Position numbers and translations under genes: made by a program | The notes under the pieces: model-generated | What the model was told of the DNA's origin: nothing | Seen by the model: the letters and a program-made list of their open reading frames with translations, nothing else | Database searches by the model: none | Part shown: one piece after another, positions 44,903-45,034 of the stretch | How positions within the stretch are numbered: the first letter of the stretch is position 1 | Layout of the letters: each line of letters opens with the position of its first letter | Assembly (NCBI GenBank): GCA_949840345.1 | Contig: CATKWX010000014.1 | Coordinates: forward strand, 1-45,034 | DNA from: an uncultured Eubacteriales bacterium | GTDB lineage: Bacteria; Bacillota; Clostridia; TANB77; CAG-508 | Reading direction: 5' to 3' | DNA length: 45,034 bases

Positions 44903-45034
44903 ATGAAAGAAAAATTACCTATAAGAAAAAGAATAAGATTAAAAGATTATGATTATTCGAAAGAAAATATGTATTTTATTACAATATGTATAAAAAACAG
45001 ATTAGAGATATTAGGAACAATAAGAGAAGAAAAT
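44903..45034 (+). CDS. REP-associated tyrosine transposase (RAYT), N-terminal part
   Basis: The first 44 residues are visible before the window ends: MKEKLPIRKRIRLKDYDYSK, then ENMYFITICIKNRLEILGTI. The pattern R-x-R-L-K-x-Y-D-Y-S-x-x-x-x-Y-F-I-T-I-C-x-x-N-R is the usual start of Y1 transposases of the RAYT (TnpA-REP) type found with REP palindromes. The HUH motif and catalytic Tyr lie beyond the edge and cannot be checked. The ATG at 44903 follows AAAAGGAATA. A REP copy sits immediately upstream and more than 20 related palindromes are spread over the window, which supports the link. Confidence 0.82.
   Translation, partial: MKEKLPIRKRIRLKDYDYSKENMYFITICIKNRLEILGTIREEN

Overview
The window is AT-rich DNA (roughly 30% GC by eye) from a Gram-positive, low-GC Firmicute, most likely an uncultured gut Clostridia. 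The hrcA-grpE-dnaK-dnaJ operon under a CIRCE operator, PolC-type replicase, AddA, UppP and Shine-Dalgarno sites of the AAGGAGG type all point there. A dipicolinate synthase A subunit suggests an endospore former. Almost every gene is on the + strand. Arginine is almost always AGA.

Layout. 0-8 kb: S41 protease, lysS, a self-inhibited Fic protein, a site-2 protease, tsaD, a metallophosphatase and a cell-wall L,D-transpeptidase. 8-13 kb: the heat-shock operon, then a small toxin-antitoxin pair with an inverted-repeat operator. 13-19 kb: membrane proteins (DUF368 on the - strand, hemolysin III-like, LemA, DUF2207), a zinc-ribbon protein and a HAD phosphatase. 19-22 kb: tRNA-Gln, a triple 100-bp tandem repeat, a LysR regulator and a distant RtcB-like protein. 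22-38 kb: DNA replication and repair genes (polC, addA, a Y-family polymerase, miaB-mutS) with small unknowns between. 38-45 kb: pyrophosphatase, a TPR membrane protein, dpsA, uppP, a BspA-like leucine-rich-repeat protein, a cysteine desulfurase and the start of a REP-associated transposase (RAYT).

The main observation is a recoding signature. Eight genes, several conserved or near-essential, are interrupted by one extra C, and every time that C makes an in-frame CGG codon. Skipping the C restores the frame with a glycine codon GGN, usually at a family-conserved glycine: the AddA Walker A loop, MutS (twice), GrpE, the site-2 protease, DUF368 on the opposite strand, a small membrane protein and, more tentatively, a short unknown. 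In the DUF2207 gene three such sites lie within 40 bases, and skipping all three turns a nonsense tail into the family's poly-glycine tail. That gives 11 sites (CGGA x6, CGGC x2, CGGG x2, CGGT x1). By contrast about 70 other CGG triplets in genes are out of phase and harmless, and only two uninterrupted ORFs contain an in-frame CGG. The simplest biological reading is that CGG is not a normal Arg codon here and CGGN is decoded with a +1 shift as glycine. A systematic sequence error must be excluded, but an error would not be expected to respect reading frame and gene strand.

Intergenic space is full of short REP-like palindromes starting TGTAGGG, some nested and one lying in frame inside addA. 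They are plausibly mobilised by the RAYT at the right edge. There are also three ~120-nt structured elements overlapping gene 3' ends.
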